DNA of 39,471 nt, from contig CAKTOW010000018.1 in assembly GCA_934590325.1 (NCBI GenBank), positions 1-39,471 on the forward strand, given 5' to 3'. The notes beneath the pieces were generated by a model that was given only the letters and a program-made list of their open reading frames with translations, was not told where the DNA came from and searched no databases. The position numbers were made by a program, and so were the translations under genes. Shown one piece after another: positions 8,004-15,228 of this stretch (its first letter is position 1; each line of letters starts with the position of its first letter). Source of the DNA: an uncultured Oscillospiraceae bacterium (GTDB taxonomy: Bacteria > Bacillota > Clostridia > Oscillospirales > Oscillospiraceae).

Positions 8004-8687
8004 TTAATCCGCTTTCCGGCAGATGAACCATGCCATGCTCTTCACATTTCCCAGCGTTACGGCTGCGTACATGCGTTCCAGCCGGTTTTTCAGACTGGAA
8101 ACCGTCTCATAGGGCGGTGTGAAAAACCCTGTCTTTTCATAAACATGCCGGACAAACCAATCCGTCCGCTTGTGCTCGCCCTTCACATAAAAGCAGCCGC
8201 AGAATGTTCCGCCGGGTCTCAAGACCCGAAATACTTCCCGATACGCAGCTTCCTTGTCCGGGAAAGCGTGAAAGCCGTTCAGCGACAGAACGATGTCAAA
8301 GGTGTCGTCTGCATAGGGGAGTGCTCCCACATCTCCCTGCCGGAAGGTTACATTTTTCAGGTGCAGACGGTCAGCCTTTTCCCGTGCCTGCCTCATCATA
8401 TCCGCCGAGTAATCCAGACAGGTGATGTCCGCCTCCGGCATAGTCTGATAAACCGGCATGGTCAGAATCCCTGTTCCCACCGGCACTTCCAGCAGCTTGC
8501 CGGAGAAATGCTCCGGAATACCGGACATTGCCTTTTCCAGATAGGCGTCGTTTTCCGCCTTGTTCATTGCCCACACCAAGCGGCACACCGCTTTCCCGCT
8601 CAGAGTAGAGCAGGTGATCATGCCGTCATAAAAGTTGTTTCCGCCCGTCATTCGGTACGCACCGCGAATGGCTTCTTTTCGTTCCAT
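8004..8687 (-). CDS. Class I SAM-dependent methyltransferase
   Basis: A 227-residue methyltransferase. Motif I is LLEVPVGTGILT (EVPVGTG in place of the more usual E-x-GxGxG). It is followed by the acidic TCLDYSADMM that binds the SAM ribose, GDVGALPYADDTFD and LRPGG. The ATG at 8687 follows a strong GGAGGAAGG; the longer frame from 8708 has no support. The N-terminal 50 residues (FYDGMITCSTLSGKAVCRLVW) probably form a lid that selects the acceptor. It sits 44 bp after the esterase gene and 51 bp before the first ATC-like gene. The acceptor substrate is unknown. Confidence 0.85.
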   Translation of the reverse strand: MERKEAIRGAYRMTGGNNFYDGMITCSTLSGKAVCRLVWAMNKAENDAYLEKAMSGIPEHFSGKLLEVPVGTGILTMPVYQTMPEADITCLDYSADMMRQAREKADRLHLKNVTFRQGDVGALPYADDTFDIVLSLNGFHAFPDKEAAYREVFRVLRPGGTFCGCFYVKGEHKRTDWFVRHVYEKTGFFTPPYETVSSLKNRLERMYAAVTLGNVKSMAWFICRKAD

Positions 8688-8731
8688 GGTCCTTCCTCCG
8701 TGTTTCAATCATCACATAACCGCTTCCGGCC

Positions 8732-9637
8732 TCATTTCTTCAAAATGTCCACGATTTTCGCAAAATCCTCCTTTGCCTCCTTGAAGATCGGCAGCATACA
8801 GTAGCAATGCACCATCTTCGGGCGGGCGGACACCGTGTAGCGGACATTTGCTCGTTTGCAGGCTTCCTCGAAGTCCGGCAATGCGCCGTAGAGCACCTCG
8901 TCGGCAGAATAGAAGAAGTGGATATCGCCTACGCCGGTAAAATCTCCCCGGGAGCCGGAGAGCATATAGTCCGGCACATTCTCGCAGCCATGCCGCATGA
9001 ATTTTTCCACCGCCACCATAAAGGCATAGTCGATGGAAACATCCAGTTCATTGAGCGCCTGCATCCGCGCCCTTTCCGCATCGTTCCACGGCACCTCGCC
9101 GGGGGATACGGCGACGATGTGCCTTGGCTGCGGCAGCGGCTCGGGCTGCGCGTTGTTGTGCGCCGCGATCCCCAAAGCCAGCGCACCGCCGGAGGAAAAG
9201 CCACAGGTACTGACGTTCCCGCCGCCGTACAGTGCAATCATTTTTCGATAGCATTCGTACACCATCGCGTAGGTCTCGGTAATACAATGCTCCATGCAGA
9301 GCGGGTAAAACGGAAACCACACATCACAGCCCGTCTCGCGGCAGAGCTTACGCATCACAGGCAGGTCGCCCTTGTCCGGGCCGATCACCATACCGCCGCC
9401 GAAGAAGTAGAGGATCGCGCGCTTTGACGGATTCGGATTTTCACGGACGATCAGGCATGGAAAGCCGTTCACTGTAATTGTTTCATAATACGCCTTACGG
9501 TCGGTGGGCGTAAAAACGCCGCGGTGCCGGTTCTGCTTTTCGATTTCCTTTCGCAGTGCATCCTCCGGCAAGGCAAACGCCTTTTTCGCGCCGGAGAGCT
9601 TATACGCCGTGCGCAGGATGGATGCAAAAATGCTCAT
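8732..9637 (-). CDS. Alpha/beta hydrolase, hormone-sensitive-lipase-like esterase
   Basis: A 301-residue esterase of the alpha/beta hydrolase 3 (HSL-like) group. The oxyanion motif reads FFGGGMVIG rather than HGGG. The nucleophile elbow is GFSSGGALALG instead of the usual GDSAGG. The acid is likely the Asp of YSADEVLYG, and the His lies in KMVHCYCMLP. It has no signal peptide. The ATG follows GAGGGGG, 12 bp after the upstream methyltransferase stop. Such enzymes hydrolyse short acyl esters; together with the methyltransferases the operon could both make and remove ester groups. Substrate specificity is not readable from the sequence. Confidence 0.85.
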   Translation of the reverse strand: MSIFASILRTAYKLSGAKKAFALPEDALRKEIEKQNRHRGVFTPTDRKAYYETITVNGFPCLIVRENPNPSKRAILYFFGGGMVIGPDKGDLPVMRKLCRETGCDVWFPFYPLCMEHCITETYAMVYECYRKMIALYGGGNVSTCGFSSGGALALGIAAHNNAQPEPLPQPRHIVAVSPGEVPWNDAERARMQALNELDVSIDYAFMVAVEKFMRHGCENVPDYMLSGSRGDFTGVGDIHFFYSADEVLYGALPDFEEACKRANVRYTVSARPKMVHCYCMLPIFKEAKEDFAKIVDILKK

Positions 9638-9649
9638 GATTTAGCCCCC

Positions 9650-10255
9650 TCATTTCCGCGCCGTGACGCAGAGCCAGTTTTTCTTTTTATGTATCTGCAC
9701 ATCGTGAAAGCCCGCCTGCTCCAAATACGTCTTCAGCTCGGCGTCCTTGTAGATGGTCATGCCGCCGATGAGCTCCGTCCACTTCTCGTCCTTGTCCGTA
9801 TCGCCGTTGCTTTCGTTGCAGATGAGTAATGTCCCGCTGGGCTTCAGCACCCGATAAACCTCCCGGAAGCACCGGGGCAGGTCAGGCCAGAAATAGACGG
9901 TCTCAAAGGCCGTTACCGCATCGAACCAGTTGTTTGCAAACATCATATCCGCCACGCTGCCTTGCAGAACGGCGCAGCGCCCCTCCGCAATGGCGGCGTC
10001 GTTGACCTTTTTGGATTTCTCCACACTGATGGGGGAATAGTCAATGCCCTTCACGATACCCTGCGGGCACTTTTTCAGCAGCCTCTTGATGTTCGCCCCG
10101 CCGCCGCAGCCGCAATCCAGCACCTTGGCATCCGGTGCGGCATTCAGAAATTGGAGCCCCCACCGAGCCACGGCACTGTGCCCGACGTTCATCATGGCGA
10201 CCATAATTTTCCCGCCGAGGCCCACGGGCTTGCGGGTATTTTCAAAGAATGACAT
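9650..10255 (-). CDS. Class I SAM-dependent methyltransferase
   Basis: A 201-residue methyltransferase with motif I VLDCGCGGGANI, the acidic loop GIDYSPISVEKSK, an aromatic-rich TAFETVYFWPDL in the active-site wall and RVLKPSGTLLICNE as the later motif. The ATG at 10255 has GGAGG upstream and begins one base after the TGA of the preceding methyltransferase; the longer frame starting at 10285 lies inside that gene. It is the second cistron of the operon, and its close spacing points to coupled translation with the first. It resembles ubiquinone/menaquinone-type C- or O-methyltransferases only in its general fold, so no acceptor is proposed. Confidence 0.87.
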   Translation of the reverse strand: MSFFENTRKPVGLGGKIMVAMMNVGHSAVARWGLQFLNAAPDAKVLDCGCGGGANIKRLLKKCPQGIVKGIDYSPISVEKSKKVNDAAIAEGRCAVLQGSVADMMFANNWFDAVTAFETVYFWPDLPRCFREVYRVLKPSGTLLICNESNGDTDKDEKWTELIGGMTIYKDAELKTYLEQAGFHDVQIHKKKNWLCVTARK

Positions 10256-10256
10256 A

Positions 10257-10871
10257 TCACACCTCCGTTTTCTCACACTCGGCATAGGTCAATGGGAAGG
10301 ATGCCTTCAGGACAACGCTTTTCCGCACTGTCCAGCCGTTCTGCCGCAGGAAGCGCAGGTATTCCGCGCTCGTCCACCTGCTGTGGAGGGGGAATCCCGC
10401 CAACTTCATGAAAAATGCCCTGACCTTGCCGGAAAACGAGTTTCCCGCATGGGTAAAGGTGGGCGCGATGAGCACACCGTCGTCCTTCAGCACCCGGCGA
10501 ATCTCGGCAAGGGCTTTCTCCGGCTGCGGTACGATATGCAGTGCGTTGGACACGATCACCACGTCGAAGGACTTGTCCGCATAGGGCAGGCGGAACATAT
10601 CCTGCACGGAAAAATGCAGCTTTGCTGAGCGGTTATCCCGTTTGGCTTCGGCGATCATCTCCGCGGAAGCGTCCGTCGCCTCGATGTGCGCCGCCGCGTT
10701 CACGATGTGTTTTGCGATCGACCCCGTGCCGGTCGCCAGCTCCAGCACCGTTTTGGCTTTCACCACCGGCCGGATCAGCTTATACATCTCTTCGTATGCC
10801 GCCCGATCCTTTCGCATAAAGCGGTCGTAACGACCGGCATTTTTGTCCCAGAATGTCTTGTGTTTTCGCAT
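10257..10871 (-). CDS. Class I SAM-dependent methyltransferase, first gene of the operon
   Basis: A 204-residue methyltransferase. Motif I is VLELATGTGSIAKHI, followed by IEATDASAEMIAEAK, the QDMFRLPYADKSFDVV segment and RRVLKDDGVLIAPTF. The ATG at 10871 is chosen because AGGGAG lies about 9 nt upstream; a GTG three codons earlier is the alternative. It is the first gene of a run of eleven minus-strand genes ending at 2934, possibly continuing into the metal module. Two GTTAG-N6-CTAAC palindromes lie 18 and 54 bp upstream of the start codon, so the operon is probably under a dimeric repressor. Confidence 0.87.
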   Translation of the reverse strand: MRKHKTFWDKNAGRYDRFMRKDRAAYEEMYKLIRPVVKAKTVLELATGTGSIAKHIVNAAAHIEATDASAEMIAEAKRDNRSAKLHFSVQDMFRLPYADKSFDVVIVSNALHIVPQPEKALAEIRRVLKDDGVLIAPTFTHAGNSFSGKVRAFFMKLAGFPLHSRWTSAEYLRFLRQNGWTVRKSVVLKASFPLTYAECEKTEV

Positions 10872-10888
10872 GGCTATCACTCCCTGCC

Positions 10889-10904
10889 GTTAGATGTATC
10901 TAAC
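10889..10904. promoter_or_regulatory. Palindromic operator candidate O1 (GTTAGA-N4-TCTAAC)
   Basis: A perfect 6+6 inverted repeat with a 4-bp centre, 18 bp upstream of the ATG of the first methyltransferase. A TATAGG-like sequence on the minus strand lies just upstream, so a bound dimer would cover the start of transcription. The size and symmetry fit a TetR-type repressor site; that family assignment is inference. Confidence 0.65.
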
Positions 10905-10924
10905 CTATACGCACACATCTTTTA

Positions 10925-10940
10925 GTTAGATGTAGCTAAC
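10925..10940. promoter_or_regulatory. Palindromic operator candidate O2 (GTTAG-N6-CTAAC)
   Basis: A second copy of the same palindrome, 36 bp centre to centre from O1, with five perfectly paired arm bases each side. The pair brackets the probable -10 region of the methyltransferase operon. Repetition of an identical half-site at this spacing makes chance unlikely. Confidence 0.65.
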
Positions 10941-11002
10941 TATTGTGTCTTGGAAAAGTCGCATTGCTGCGGCACCCCTCCCAAAGCTATTCTTGCTTAA
11001 TT

Positions 11003-11280
11003 TACCATCGATCGACAAGGGCAGACACGGTTTTGGCGGGCAGAAATGTGCCCATACTGCGTCAAGCCCCTTGACAATACGGCAAGTATTCTCTGCGGGT
11101 CTTTTCTTGTCTGGACCCATTTCTGCTCCGGCAAAACTGCTCCGCACCTGCCGGCGATGTATTTTCGAATGTTTTTTGGCTTTTGAGACGCAGGCGGGCT
11201 GACGCCCGCCAAGGCGAAAAGGGCAAAAAGCAACGGAAAGACACGTTGGCAGGCGTGTTTGCCCTTGTCAATCGATGGTA
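11003..11280. repeat. Inverted repeat pair, about 278 bp apart end to end (MITE-like or IS relic)
   Basis: Positions 11003-11029 and the reverse complement of 11254-11280 match at 25 of 27 bases, beginning TACCATCGAT. The interior has no transposase frame. The layout suits a miniature inverted-repeat element or the ends of a decayed insertion sequence, but target-site duplications are not obvious. Confidence 0.5.
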
Positions 11281-11290
11281 GCGTTTTCGG

Positions 11291-11311
11291 ATGATTTTCT
11301 TAGAAAATCAT
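11291..11311. other. Short perfect hairpin
   Basis: ATGATTTTC-TTA-GAAAATCAT forms a 9-bp stem with a 3-nt loop just outside the right arm of the inverted repeat. No T-run follows on either strand, so it is not a convincing terminator; its role is unknown. Confidence 0.4.
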
Positions 11312-11345
11312 TACTTCCCATTTCTGCTCCAAAGTATAGCACCGT

Positions 11346-11371
11346 CGATGGTTAGTGTCAACTAACCATCG
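11346..11371. promoter_or_regulatory. Palindromic operator candidate O3 (CGATGGTTAG-N6-CTAACCATCG)
   Basis: A perfect 10+10 inverted repeat with the same GTTAG-N6-CTAAC core as the two operators at the methyltransferase operon. It would be a natural autoregulatory site for a divergently transcribed repressor, yet no such gene follows it. Confidence 0.6.
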
Positions 11372-11480
11372 GGTATTCCTCTCATCTTTTTCTCTACCTT
11401 CGGAGAGCGTACAAAGCATCTGCCCTTATTCTTTGATTATAGCATCCCACGGTTTGCGCCGCCAAGGGTTAAGAAAACCG

Positions 11481-11509
11481 TTGACGCTTTTTCTATTTCT
11501 GGCTATAAT
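11481..11509 (+). promoter_or_regulatory. Near-consensus sigma-A promoter reading towards the tRNA scar
   Basis: TTGACG and TATAAT are separated by exactly 17 bp, one base from full consensus. Transcription would start near 11516. It would run through a nine-codon frame (11523-11552) overlapping, as ATGA, a 43-codon basic frame (11549-11680), then into the tRNA 3' half. No recognised gene follows. Confidence 0.65.
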
Positions 11510-11684
11510 AGGCGCACCGAGGATGGACGCCTTTCCGCCTGTTTTTCTATGACCACAACGCGTACCACAGACGCTTCCGGGACACATGGTTACAACGGGA
11601 AAAAGAGGCCACAAGACCATTTACATTCCAGGCAAAAGCGCCGGAAATGGCTAAAAATCAATACAAATCGTAGCTTTTGATTCG

Positions 11685-11729
11685 TTCGCATCCGAGAGGT
11701 CGAGGGTTCGAATCCCTTCAGGTCCACCA
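11685..11729 (+). other. 3' half of a tRNA, probably tRNA-Ala(CGC): integration scar
   Basis: Seen in order: anticodon loop TTCGCAT (anticodon CGC at 11687-11689), 3' anticodon stem CCGAG, variable AGGTC, T arm GAGGG-TTCGAAT-CCCTT, 3' acceptor strand CAGGTCC, discriminator A, CCA. U at position 70 is compatible with the G3-U70 identity pair of tRNA-Ala. The 5' half is missing: upstream bases neither pair with the anticodon stem nor give an acceptor strand. A terminator follows the CCA, so the right flank looks like native chromosome and the left flank like an element recombined at the anticodon loop. Confidence 0.7.
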
Positions 11730-11735
11730 AACCCA

Positions 11736-11763
11736 AGCACCACCTGTCGGTGGTGCTTTATTT
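11736..11763 (+). terminator. Terminator of the tRNA locus
   Basis: A perfect 9-bp stem (AGCACCACC with its complement, loop TGTC) followed by TTATTTTT, seven bases after the tRNA CCA. This is a typical rho-independent terminator for plus-strand transcription. Confidence 0.85.
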
Positions 11764-11838
11764 TTCCCCAAATACAAGGGAAGGGCTCCGGGAGTGCAGC
11801 CTTCCGGAGCCCTTCACAGGGAGGAGAGAGTAAATCGT

Positions 11839-13089
11839 TTATTTCTTCAGTGTGGCCAGACGGCGGCAGGCCTCCTGGACGGTGTCCTCCTCGAATGCGT
11901 AGCACATTCTGAACCAGCCGGGCTTGTCGCTGCCGAACAGCTGGCCGGGGGACACGTTGATCATCAGGTCGTTGTATATCTTCTGCCACAGCACGTGTTC
12001 CTCGGCGAACTCCTGCTTCTCCAGATAGGCGGAGAAGTCCGCCATGATAAAGATACCCGCCTGTGCCTTCATGGTGGGCACGCCGATGTCCGTCAGACCC
12101 TTGGTGATGATCTCATAGGCGGTCTTGAGCCGCTGGCGAGACAGGTCCATGACGCCCTCCAGCTCTGGGGACTGCAGCAGCGCGGTCAGCAGGGACTGGG
12201 TGTGGGAGGACACGGAGGAATAGTAGGTGATGGAGCCGAAGCCCTGGATGATGCAGGGGTTGAAGGAGAAGCACATACCGGTGCGGAAGCCGGACAGCAC
12301 GAAGTCCTTTGCGAAGCTGCTGGTCACGTGGACACGGTGCCGGTAGCTGGCCGGCACCAGCTTCAGGGTGCTGACATAGTGCGCCTCGGGATCGAACACC
12401 GTCTGGGCGTAGATCTCATCGGAGATGATCTCCAGATCGTGGGCCATGGCGAAGTCGATGATATTGCGGACAGCCTCCTCCTTGTAGACGATGCCGATGG
12501 GGTTGTTGGGGGAGGAGAACAACACCGCGCGGACCCGTCTGCCCTCCTTGGTGACCTTGTCATAGGCCGCCTCAAAGGCGCTGCGGTCCAGCTTCTCGTC
12601 GCAGGGCACGCCCACGGCGATGACGCCGGCGCGCTCGTTGATGTCGTCCACAAAGCTGGAGTAGTAGGGCGCGGGGATCAGGAACACGTCGCCGGGCTCG
12701 GCCAGCAGGGTGGCCAGGGTCTCCAGCGCCACGGTGCAGCCGGCGCAGGTGGCCACGTTGTCCTTGGTCAGCACCACGTCGCTGTCCTCGCCGAAGATGA
12801 CCTTCTGCCAGTGCGCGGCGATGGCGGAGCGGAACTCGTCGCTGCCCTCGAACTTGTTGTAGTGGATGTTGTAGCCGGTGAGGTCCATGCGGTCCGCCGC
12901 CTTGCGCAGCAGGTCGCAGACCTCGCGGTTGACCAGGTGGCTCTCCGCAGTGCCCATGTTGATCAGGCCGCCGGGATTGGCCTCCTTGTCGTACATGTTA
13001 TAGAAGTTGTCAAAGTGTGCCTTTACCAGCGGGGGCAGGGTGCGTACCCACTTCTTGCCCCGTTCAGACAGATACTCTACCATAGCCAT
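11839..13089 (-). CDS. PLP-dependent aminotransferase, ACC-synthase-like class I/II
   Basis: A 416-residue fold-type I PLP enzyme. Visible are the NIHYNKFEGSDEFR region typical of ACC-synthase-like members, SSPNNPIG (cofactor Asn), SDEIYAQTVF with Asp224 and Tyr227, the Schiff-base Lys261 in SSFAKDFVLSGFRTG, and the late substrate-binding Arg in WFRMCY. Most bacterial members are aminotransferases rather than ACC synthases. The ATG at 13089 follows GAGG with good spacing. It is the last gene of a three-gene set (transporter, SDR, aminotransferase), suggesting that it transaminates an imported amino acid. The amino acid is not known. Confidence 0.87.
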   Translation of the reverse strand: MAMVEYLSERGKKWVRTLPPLVKAHFDNFYNMYDKEANPGGLINMGTAESHLVNREVCDLLRKAADRMDLTGYNIHYNKFEGSDEFRSAIAAHWQKVIFGEDSDVVLTKDNVATCAGCTVALETLATLLAEPGDVFLIPAPYYSSFVDDINERAGVIAVGVPCDEKLDRSAFEAAYDKVTKEGRRVRAVLFSSPNNPIGIVYKEEAVRNIIDFAMAHDLEIISDEIYAQTVFDPEAHYVSTLKLVPASYRHRVHVTSSFAKDFVLSGFRTGMCFSFNPCIIQGFGSITYYSSVSSHTQSLLTALLQSPELEGVMDLSRQRLKTAYEIITKGLTDIGVPTMKAQAGIFIMADFSAYLEKQEFAEEHVLWQKIYNDLMINVSPGQLFGSDKPGWFRMCYAFEEDTVQEACRRLATLKK

Positions 13090-13101
13090 AGCGCACCTCG
13101 C

Positions 13102-13896
13102 TCAGTTATGCTCCAGGCCGGCCTCCGTCTGGATGCCGGGACGGGTGCCCAAACCCATGGTGGCGTCGATGTTGGCGCCGTGGAACAGGGTGGACTCGTC
13201 ACGCAGCAGCTCGCCCAGCCAGAAGGCGATCTCGGAGGGCTGGATGAGGCGCTTCTTTGCCTGCGCGGCGTCGAAGGCCTTGCGCTCCTCGGGGGACATG
13301 TTCTTCAGGGTGCTGGAGTAGAACATGGGGGTCTCGATGGCGCCGGGGCTGATGCAGAACACGTCAATGAGGGTGTGGGTGTTCTCGGCCGCCAGCTGTT
13401 TGGCCAGGTACGCCACGGCGCACTTGCTCATGCCGTCGCTGAGAGTGAACTTGGGGAAGCAGGCGATACCGCCGCCCACGGAAGAGATGAAGATGAGCTT
13501 GGTCTTCTCGGTCTTGGCCTGCAGCATGGGCTCCATCTTCTTGTACAGCCACAGGGGCCCCAGGGCGTTGACGGTCATCAGGGCGATGTCGTTGGCGGCC
13601 TTCAGGGGGTCGCCCTGATCGGCGTATTCCTTCACGGTGCCGGAGCCCAGCGCGGCGTTGAAGATGACGCCGTACCACTCGTTCTCCACCAGGAAGTCGG
13701 CGTTCTCGATCTCCTCCAGCTTGCCCTGGTCCAGCTTGTGGGCAAACAGACGGCCGGGATATTCCGCCATCAGTTCCTCCGCCTTACCGGCGGAGCGGCG
13801 ATAGGTGATATGGACTTCATAGCCCTGGTCCAGCAGGAGCTTCGTGGTCTCAAGGCCGACACCCTGTGTACCGCCGGTTACCAATACCTTTTTCAT
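13102..13896 (-). CDS. SDR-family protein with altered active site
   Basis: A 264-residue Rossmann-fold protein of the short-chain dehydrogenase/reductase family. The dinucleotide motif is VTGGTQGVGLETTKLL near the N terminus; NAALGSG and the active-site Ser (FISSVGG, 138-139) are present. In the YxxxK motif the Lys158 is kept (SDGMSKCAVAYL), but position 154 is Asp instead of Tyr. Either another residue replaces the proton donor or the protein is not a standard oxidoreductase. The C-terminal SPGAIETPMF is normal. The ATG follows GGAGG. In the operon it lies between the transporter and the aminotransferase, so a 2-oxo-acid or its derivative is a plausible ligand. Confidence 0.83.
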   Translation of the reverse strand: MKKVLVTGGTQGVGLETTKLLLDQGYEVHITYRRSAGKAEELMAEYPGRLFAHKLDQGKLEEIENADFLVENEWYGVIFNAALGSGTVKEYADQGDPLKAANDIALMTVNALGPLWLYKKMEPMLQAKTEKTKLIFISSVGGGIACFPKFTLSDGMSKCAVAYLAKQLAAENTHTLIDVFCISPGAIETPMFYSSTLKNMSPEERKAFDAAQAKKRLIQPSEIAFWLGELLRDESTLFHGANIDATMGLGTRPGIQTEAGLEHN

Positions 13897-13943
13897 ACTG
13901 TTTACCTCCGTTATGTTATTTTTTGTTCCGTTGTTGTGTTGTC

Positions 13944-15074
13944 TCAGGCGCCCTTTTTCTTAAAGAGCACGTCGTTCTCGTTGAAGTCCTCGTACTTGCG
14001 CTTCTTGATGTACTTGGTGTAGATCATGCCCGCGAAGATCACCAGGCCGGCGTAGCCGGAGATGGGATAGATAATGCTGATCATGGTGGAGAAGGACAGC
14101 TGGCCGCCGAAGATACTGACGATGGCGGTGACCACCGCGGTGATGCGGTAGGCCCAGCTCTTGGAGTTGGAGGAGACCTTGTTGCACACGGTGTACAGCA
14201 TGGGCACTGCGGTGGTGTAGATGCCCAGCAGCAGCATGACGGAGAAGATGTCGCCGAACACGGGGCTGATGGAGGCCGCCACGAACAGGGAGGGGATCTC
14301 CAGGTTGTACACGTCGGTGATGTTGGCCAGCAGGCCGAAGTTCAGGATCATCACGGCGATGATGAACGCGCCGCCGCCGAACACGCCGCCCCAGATGGAG
14401 TTCTTCTTACCGGTGGAGGTGGACTTGCCGATGTCGGCCAGATAGGGCACCACGCCGGTGACCGTGTAGGCGCCATACATAAGGCCGGAGATGATCCAGT
14501 TATTGAAGTTGGTGTGAACAGTGATGGTCTGCAGGCTGGCATCCGCCTGAGCAATGCCCTCGGGGTTGTTGGCGATGGAGATGACACCGATGACGATGGT
14601 CACCAGCAGCAGTACCGGGGAGATGTAGCCGATGATCTGCACCAGCTTGTCCAGACCCAGCAGCACCGTGGCAAGGGAGGCGATGATCATGATGGCGCGT
14701 CCGATGTTGCCGTCAACGCCGTAGTACTCAGAGAAGGTGGAGCCCGCCGCCGAGATCATCATCGAGTAGACGAAGAACAGCATAATGGGGGTGAACCATT
14801 CCAGAGCCCAGCCCAGATACTTGCCCAGGTAGAAGTTGAATATCTTGCCGGAGTTGTTGAGCTTCAGGTAGCGGCCGTCCTCCACGATGGTGCTGACGAA
14901 CCACACATAGAGGAGCAGGGCGATCAGACCCGCGCCCACGCTTTTCCATACGCCGAAGCCGGTGAAGTACTGCATGCACTCCTGGCCGGACGCGAAGCTG
15001 GAGCCGATGACGAAGCCCATAAAGGCGCCGCCGATGGCGATGACCTGCTTCATGCTGGCTTTTTTGTCTTCCAT
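13944..15074 (-). CDS. YkvI-family membrane protein, probable amino-acid transporter
   Basis: A 376-residue integral membrane protein with about ten transmembrane helices, resembling the YkvI family (related in fold to APC-type transporters; function mostly untested). The N-terminal helix carries the broken-helix pattern VIGSSFASGQECMQYF expected for sodium-symporter folds. The start is the ATG at 15074, preceded by AAAGGAGG; an open frame continues 41 codons upstream without a ribosome site and runs through the regulator's terminator region. It heads the set transporter, SDR, aminotransferase, so import or export of an amino acid or its oxo/hydroxy product is the likely job. Confidence 0.8.
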   Translation of the reverse strand: MEDKKASMKQVIAIGGAFMGFVIGSSFASGQECMQYFTGFGVWKSVGAGLIALLLYVWFVSTIVEDGRYLKLNNSGKIFNFYLGKYLGWALEWFTPIMLFFVYSMMISAAGSTFSEYYGVDGNIGRAIMIIASLATVLLGLDKLVQIIGYISPVLLLVTIVIGVISIANNPEGIAQADASLQTITVHTNFNNWIISGLMYGAYTVTGVVPYLADIGKSTSTGKKNSIWGGVFGGGAFIIAVMILNFGLLANITDVYNLEIPSLFVAASISPVFGDIFSVMLLLGIYTTAVPMLYTVCNKVSSNSKSWAYRITAVVTAIVSIFGGQLSFSTMISIIYPISGYAGLVIFAGMIYTKYIKKRKYEDFNENDVLFKKKGA

Positions 15075-15172
15075 GAATAGTGCCTCCTTTGTTGTATTCT
15101 GATGGTTCAAGTATAAAATGCTCTGTTTTCCATGACAAGTGACACCGTTTGACTGTCTCGTTAAAAAAATAA

Positions 15173-15203
15173 CCAAACTTGAATTCAACAAATTCAAGTT
15201 TGG
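15173..15203 (-). terminator. Terminator after the HTH regulator gene
   Basis: CCAAACTTGAATT pairs perfectly (13 bp) with its complement across a CAACA loop. On the minus strand the stem is followed by TTATTTTTTT. It separates the regulator at 15229 from the transporter operon, so the two are probably transcribed separately. Confidence 0.88.
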
Positions 15204-15228
15204 CTATTTTCTACAATATATCGGGGCG

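Larger units (their letters stand above)
10941..11680. other. Gene-poor, rearranged stretch between operon promoter and tRNA scar
   Basis: No convincing protein gene is visible in these roughly 740 bp. The stretch holds an inverted repeat pair (11003-11029 and 11254-11280) and a 14-bp direct repeat CCCATTTCTGCTCC at 11116 and 11317. It also holds a GGCGGGC/GCCCGCC hairpin near 11190, a third GTTAG palindrome, a consensus promoter and a 43-codon basic reading frame (11549-11680). Its base composition is lower in GC than the flanks. It looks like a mosaic of decayed mobile-element ends and regulatory DNA. The repressor gene expected beside the operators is not here. Confidence 0.55.

Noticed and set aside
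11651..11989. Minus-strand frame ending in a GPEGIRTLDL-type peptide
   Set aside because: This peptide is the well-known false translation of a tRNA 3' end; here it simply confirms the tRNA half at 11685-11729.
11677..14022. Plus-strand open frame of 781 codons
   Set aside because: It runs through the tRNA scar and its terminator and lies antisense to the aminotransferase and SDR genes. The composition is Gly/His/Val-rich without domains.
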